In this document: positions 7,277 through 9,160 of the stretch, one piece after another
Position numbering within the stretch: the stretch's first letter is position 1
Layout: the number at the start of each line of letters is the position of its first letter
From: a bacterium UBP2_UBA4780
GTDB taxonomy: Bacteria; Edwardsbacteria; AC1; EtOH8
Assembly: GCA_002403115.1 (NCBI GenBank)
Contig: DHHE01000012.1
Location: 14,671-23,830, forward strand
DNA: 9,160 bases
Direction of reading: 5' to 3'
Notes under the pieces: generated by a model
What the model saw: only the letters and a program-made list of their open reading frames with translations
Told to the model about the DNA's origin: nothing
The model's database searches: none
Made by a program: the position numbers and the translations under genes

Positions 7277-7293
7277 TAGAAAAGGAGAATAGG

Positions 7294-7938
7294 ATGAAAC
7301 TGTTCATAGACACCGCCAACGTGGCCGAGATCCGCGAGGCCGCCGGCTGGGGCATCGTCGACGGGGTGACCACCAATCCCTCGCTGATAGCCAAGGAGGG
7401 GCGGGACTTCGTGGAGGTGGTCAGGGAGATCTGCTCCGTCGTGGACGGACCGGTGTCGGCCGAGGTCACCAGCCAGGACGCCGAGGGCATGCTCCGTGAG
7501 GCCGAGCCCCTGCTTAAGATACATAAGAACATCACCATCAAGATACCCATGACCACCGAGGGCCTGAAGGCGGTCAAGTCCCTCTCGAAGAAAGGGGTGA
7601 TGACCAACGTCACCCTGATCTTCTCGGCCAACCAGGCGCTGCTGGCGGCCAAGGCCGGGGCAACTTTCATAAGCCCGTTCGTGGGACGGCTGGACGACGT
7701 TTCGGCCGATGGCATGGACCTGATAGCCGACATCATCCAGATCTACCAAAACTACGACATCAAGACCCAGGTGATCGTGGCCAGCGTCCGCAATCCGATC
7801 CACGTGCTGGAGTCGGCCCGGATCGGGGCCCACATCGCCACCGTGCCCTTCAACGTCCTCAAGCAGCTGGCCGCCCATCCGCTGACCGACATCGGCATCA
7901 AGCGCTTCCTGGACGACTGGGCCAAGGCGAAGAAGTGA
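7294..7938 (+). CDS. tal: Transaldolase (small TalC/FSA-type)
   Basis: This 214-residue enzyme is of the small transaldolase / fructose-6-phosphate aldolase family: cytoplasmic class I TIM-barrel enzymes that form a Schiff base with a sugar phosphate. It is full length for the family (about 210-220). Motifs in order are MKLFIDTANVAEI (1-13), GVTTNPSLIA (24-33), the catalytic lysine in NITIKIP (Lys83), TNVTLIFSANQALLAAKAGA (104-123), SPFVGRLDD (127-135), and the C-terminal TVPFNVL and HPLTDIGI. The E. coli aldolase FsaA has Gln59 and Tyr131 where this protein has Glu57 and Phe129. Glu plus Phe is the transaldolase pattern, so I favour transfer of dihydroxyacetone between sugar phosphates in the non-oxidative pentose phosphate pathway over free aldolase activity. 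AAGGAG at 7282-7287 supports the start. Half of a transketolase follows 27 bases downstream, matching a shared pathway and probable operon. Confidence 0.93.
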   Translation: MKLFIDTANVAEIREAAGWGIVDGVTTNPSLIAKEGRDFVEVVREICSVVDGPVSAEVTSQDAEGMLREAEPLLKIHKNITIKIPMTTEGLKAVKSLSKKGVMTNVTLIFSANQALLAAKAGATFISPFVGRLDDVSADGMDLIADIIQIYQNYDIKTQVIVASVRNPIHVLESARIGAHIATVPFNVLKQLAAHPLTDIGIKRFLDDWAKAKK

Positions 7939-7965
7939 GCCTTTTTTTCACATGGGATTGATCGC

Positions 7966-8784
7966 ATGGTCACTACGCCGGCCGAGAGGTTGAAACAGGT
8001 CGCTCGAAGCATAAGGCTTGATATAATCGAGATGACCCACGCCGCCGGCTCGGGGCACCCCGGCGGGTCGCTGTCCGCGGCCGAGATCATGGCGGTGCTC
8101 TACTTCGGCGTCATGCGGCACGACCCCAAGCGTCCGGGCTGGGAGGGCCGGGACCGGTTCTTCCTGTCCAAGGGGCACGCCTGCCCGGTCCTCTACGCCG
8201 CCCTGGGCGAGGCGGGGTACTTCGACAAGTCCCAGTTCCTGAAGTTCCGGAAACTGGGTTCGATGCTCCAGGGCCACCCCCACCGGCTGAGGACGCCGGG
8301 GGTTGAGGCCTCCAGCGGGTCGCTGGGCCAGGGATTGTCGCTGGCCTGCGGCTCGGCTTTGGGGTTCAAGCTCGACGGCAAGCCCAACCGGGTCTATTGT
8401 CTTTTAGGTGATGGGGAGCTGCAGGAGGGCCAGGTGTGGGAGGCGGCCATGGCCGCCGGGCACTACAAGTTGGACAACCTGTGCGCCATAGTGGACTACA
8501 ACGGCCTGCAGATAGACGGCCAGGTGGAGCAGGTGATGGGCCTGGCCCCGCTGGCGGAGAAGTGGCGCGCTTTCCGCTGGAACGCCATGGAGGTGGACGG
8601 GCACCGGGTGGAGGCCCTGTCCAGCGCCTTCGAACGGGCCTCCGGCGCCAAGGGAAAGCCGACCGTGCTGCTGGCGCGGACGGTCAAGGGCAAGGGGGTG
8701 TCGTTCATGGAGAACCGGGCGGAATGGCACGGCCGGGCGCCCAACCGGGAGGAGTATGAGAAGGCACTTAACGAATTAACGTAA
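7966..8784 (+). CDS. tkt: Transketolase, N-terminal (ThDP-binding) subunit
   Basis: At 272 residues this is the N-terminal half of transketolase; single-chain enzymes have about 650. Transketolase moves two-carbon ketol units between sugar phosphates using thiamine diphosphate, in the cytoplasm, in the pentose phosphate pathway. Visible motifs are SGHPGGSLSAAEIMAVLY (29-46, His31), FFLSKGHACPVLYAAL (65-80, His71), GHP (103-105), SSGSLGQGLSLACG (116-129), and the ThDP/Mg motif from GDGELQEGQVWEAA (148-161) to VDYNG (176-180, Asn179). It ends soon after a GKGVSFMEN segment, the usual end of split N-terminal subunits, so it is not truncated. It needs a C-terminal pyrimidine-binding subunit, normally encoded next door, but here a nitroreductase gene follows instead. 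The ATG at 7966 gives the usual N-terminus; GGGATTG (7954-7960) is a weak Shine-Dalgarno. The gene lies 27 bases after the transaldolase. Confidence 0.93.
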   Translation: MVTTPAERLKQVARSIRLDIIEMTHAAGSGHPGGSLSAAEIMAVLYFGVMRHDPKRPGWEGRDRFFLSKGHACPVLYAALGEAGYFDKSQFLKFRKLGSMLQGHPHRLRTPGVEASSGSLGQGLSLACGSALGFKLDGKPNRVYCLLGDGELQEGQVWEAAMAAGHYKLDNLCAIVDYNGLQIDGQVEQVMGLAPLAEKWRAFRWNAMEVDGHRVEALSSAFERASGAKGKPTVLLARTVKGKGVSFMENRAEWHGRAPNREEYEKALNELT

Positions 8785-8826
8785 GGGCCCGTAGCATCGT
8801 CTAACGTTCAACGTTACTACGTTAAT
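8768..8826. repeat. Cluster of TAACGTT-type motifs, candidate operator or intergenic repeat
   Basis: Five copies of a TTAACG/ACGTTA core occur in 59 bases: TTAACG at 8768 and 8776, then AACGTT at 8803 and 8810, and ACGTTA at 8819. TAACGTT-C-AACGTTA (8802-8816) is a perfect 7-bp inverted repeat around one base. ATTAACGTA (8775-8783) is a perfect 9-bp inverted match of TACGTTAAT (8818-8826). The cluster begins inside the last codons of the transketolase gene and ends 12 bases before the nitroreductase start. It may be a regulator-binding site for the nitroreductase, an RNA hairpin, or a copy of a dispersed intergenic repeat. The sequence alone does not decide. Confidence 0.5.
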
Positions 8827-8828
8827 AT

Positions 8829-8833
8829 GGGGA
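8829..8833 (+). promoter_or_regulatory. Ribosome binding site selecting the 8839 start
   Basis: GGGGA lies five bases before the ATG at 8839. The alternative in-frame ATG at 8827 overlaps this site and has only the AT-rich repeat before it, so 8839 is preferred. The resulting N-terminus, MEALKCIMTRRSVRKY, has the usual spacing from the start to the RRSVR motif in nitroreductases. Confidence 0.55.
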
Positions 8834-8838
8834 AAGAG

Positions 8839-9160
8839 ATGGAAGCCCTGAAGTGCATCATGACCCGGCGGAGCGTACGGAAGTACAAGCCAGGCAGGAT
8901 ACCGGAAGCCAAACTCAGGAAGGTCCTGGAGGCCGCCATGAACGCTCCCTCGGCCGGCAACCAGCAGGCCTGGCAGTTCATCGTTGTCCGGGAGCGCGAG
9001 ATCCTGCTCAGGATGACGGACGTCCATCCCTACGCCCAGATGCTGAAGCAGGCGGGGGCGGCCATCGTGGTCTGCGGGGACCTGGAGGCCGAGAAGCACG
9101 ATGGATACTGGGTCCAGGACTGCGCGGCAGCCACCCAGAACGCCCTGCTGGCGGCCCATG
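8839..9160 (+). CDS. Nitroreductase-family FMN oxidoreductase (3' end beyond the window)
   Basis: The first 107 residues of a nitroreductase-family flavoprotein are present, and the frame is open to the window end; members are usually about 170-220 residues. These enzymes bind FMN as dimers and use NAD(P)H to reduce nitro compounds, quinones, flavins or related substrates, so the substrate cannot be fixed from sequence. Visible motifs are the FMN phosphate-binding TRRSVRKYKPG (9-19, Arg10-Arg11-Ser12), the conserved APSAGNQQAWQFIVV (36-50) and DCAAATQNALLAAH (94-107), the helix that normally precedes GLG. It starts 54 bases after the transketolase stop. The motif cluster between them suggests separate control, although read-through from the transketolase gene is possible since no terminator is seen. 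Its position is where a transketolase C-terminal subunit would be expected. Confidence 0.9.
   Translation, partial: MEALKCIMTRRSVRKYKPGRIPEAKLRKVLEAAMNAPSAGNQQAWQFIVVREREILLRMTDVHPYAQMLKQAGAAIVVCGDLEAEKHDGYWVQDCAAATQNALLAAH

Noticed and set aside
7924..7948. AAGGC/GCCTT hairpin followed by a T tract at the end of the transaldolase gene
   Set aside because: The stem is only 5 bp with a ten-base loop overlapping the stop codon. It is too weak to call a terminator between two genes 27 bases apart that probably share a transcript.

Overview
The window is GC-rich, protein-dense bacterial DNA with every supported gene on the + strand. At least three proteins carry Sec or lipoprotein signals or end in a beta-barrel-type C-terminal phenylalanine, and one is an Omp85 protein, so the host is a diderm (Gram-negative-type) bacterium. 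The large outer-membrane protein, with its SprA-like 'DG..L..G.DY.VDY' motif, and the first gene's 'VPGAG..Y.GQ' / 'NHLLSAVNA' pattern recall proteins of the FCB group and neighbouring uncultivated phyla. That placement is from memory of families, not a search, and the species cannot be named.

Layout. (a) 1-835: the 3' part, or all, of a small membrane protein with three hydrophobic stretches, ending at a strong intrinsic terminator (797-835). (b) 858-6639: a tightly coupled three-gene unit: a lipoprotein with six beta-propeller-like repeats (867-1769), a roughly 1128-residue predicted outer-membrane protein (1766-5152, GTG start, 4-nt overlap) and a compact two-POTRA Omp85 protein (5152-6639, TGATG overlap). 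This cell-envelope module is the most interesting part of the window. The natural reading is that the Omp85 protein assembles or works with the large barrel, and the lipoprotein is an accessory on the membrane. (c) 6640-7145: a textbook sigma70 promoter (TTGACA-N17-TATAAT) driving a PPC/DUF296 protein. (d) 7146-7293: an AT-richer leader with a possible 32-codon ORF and a hairpin. (e) 7294-8784: a small transaldolase and the N-terminal (thiamine-diphosphate-binding) half of a split transketolase, 27 nt apart, giving the two transferases of the non-oxidative pentose phosphate pathway. The transketolase C-terminal half does not follow directly. (f) 8768-8826: a cluster of TAACGTT-type motifs in both orientations, just upstream of (g) the 5' part of a nitroreductase-family gene (8839 to the window end).

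The envelope module and the carbon-metabolism genes look like separate transcription units, separated by the consensus promoter at 6663-6691. No tRNA, rRNA, CRISPR array, insertion sequence or phage gene was seen.
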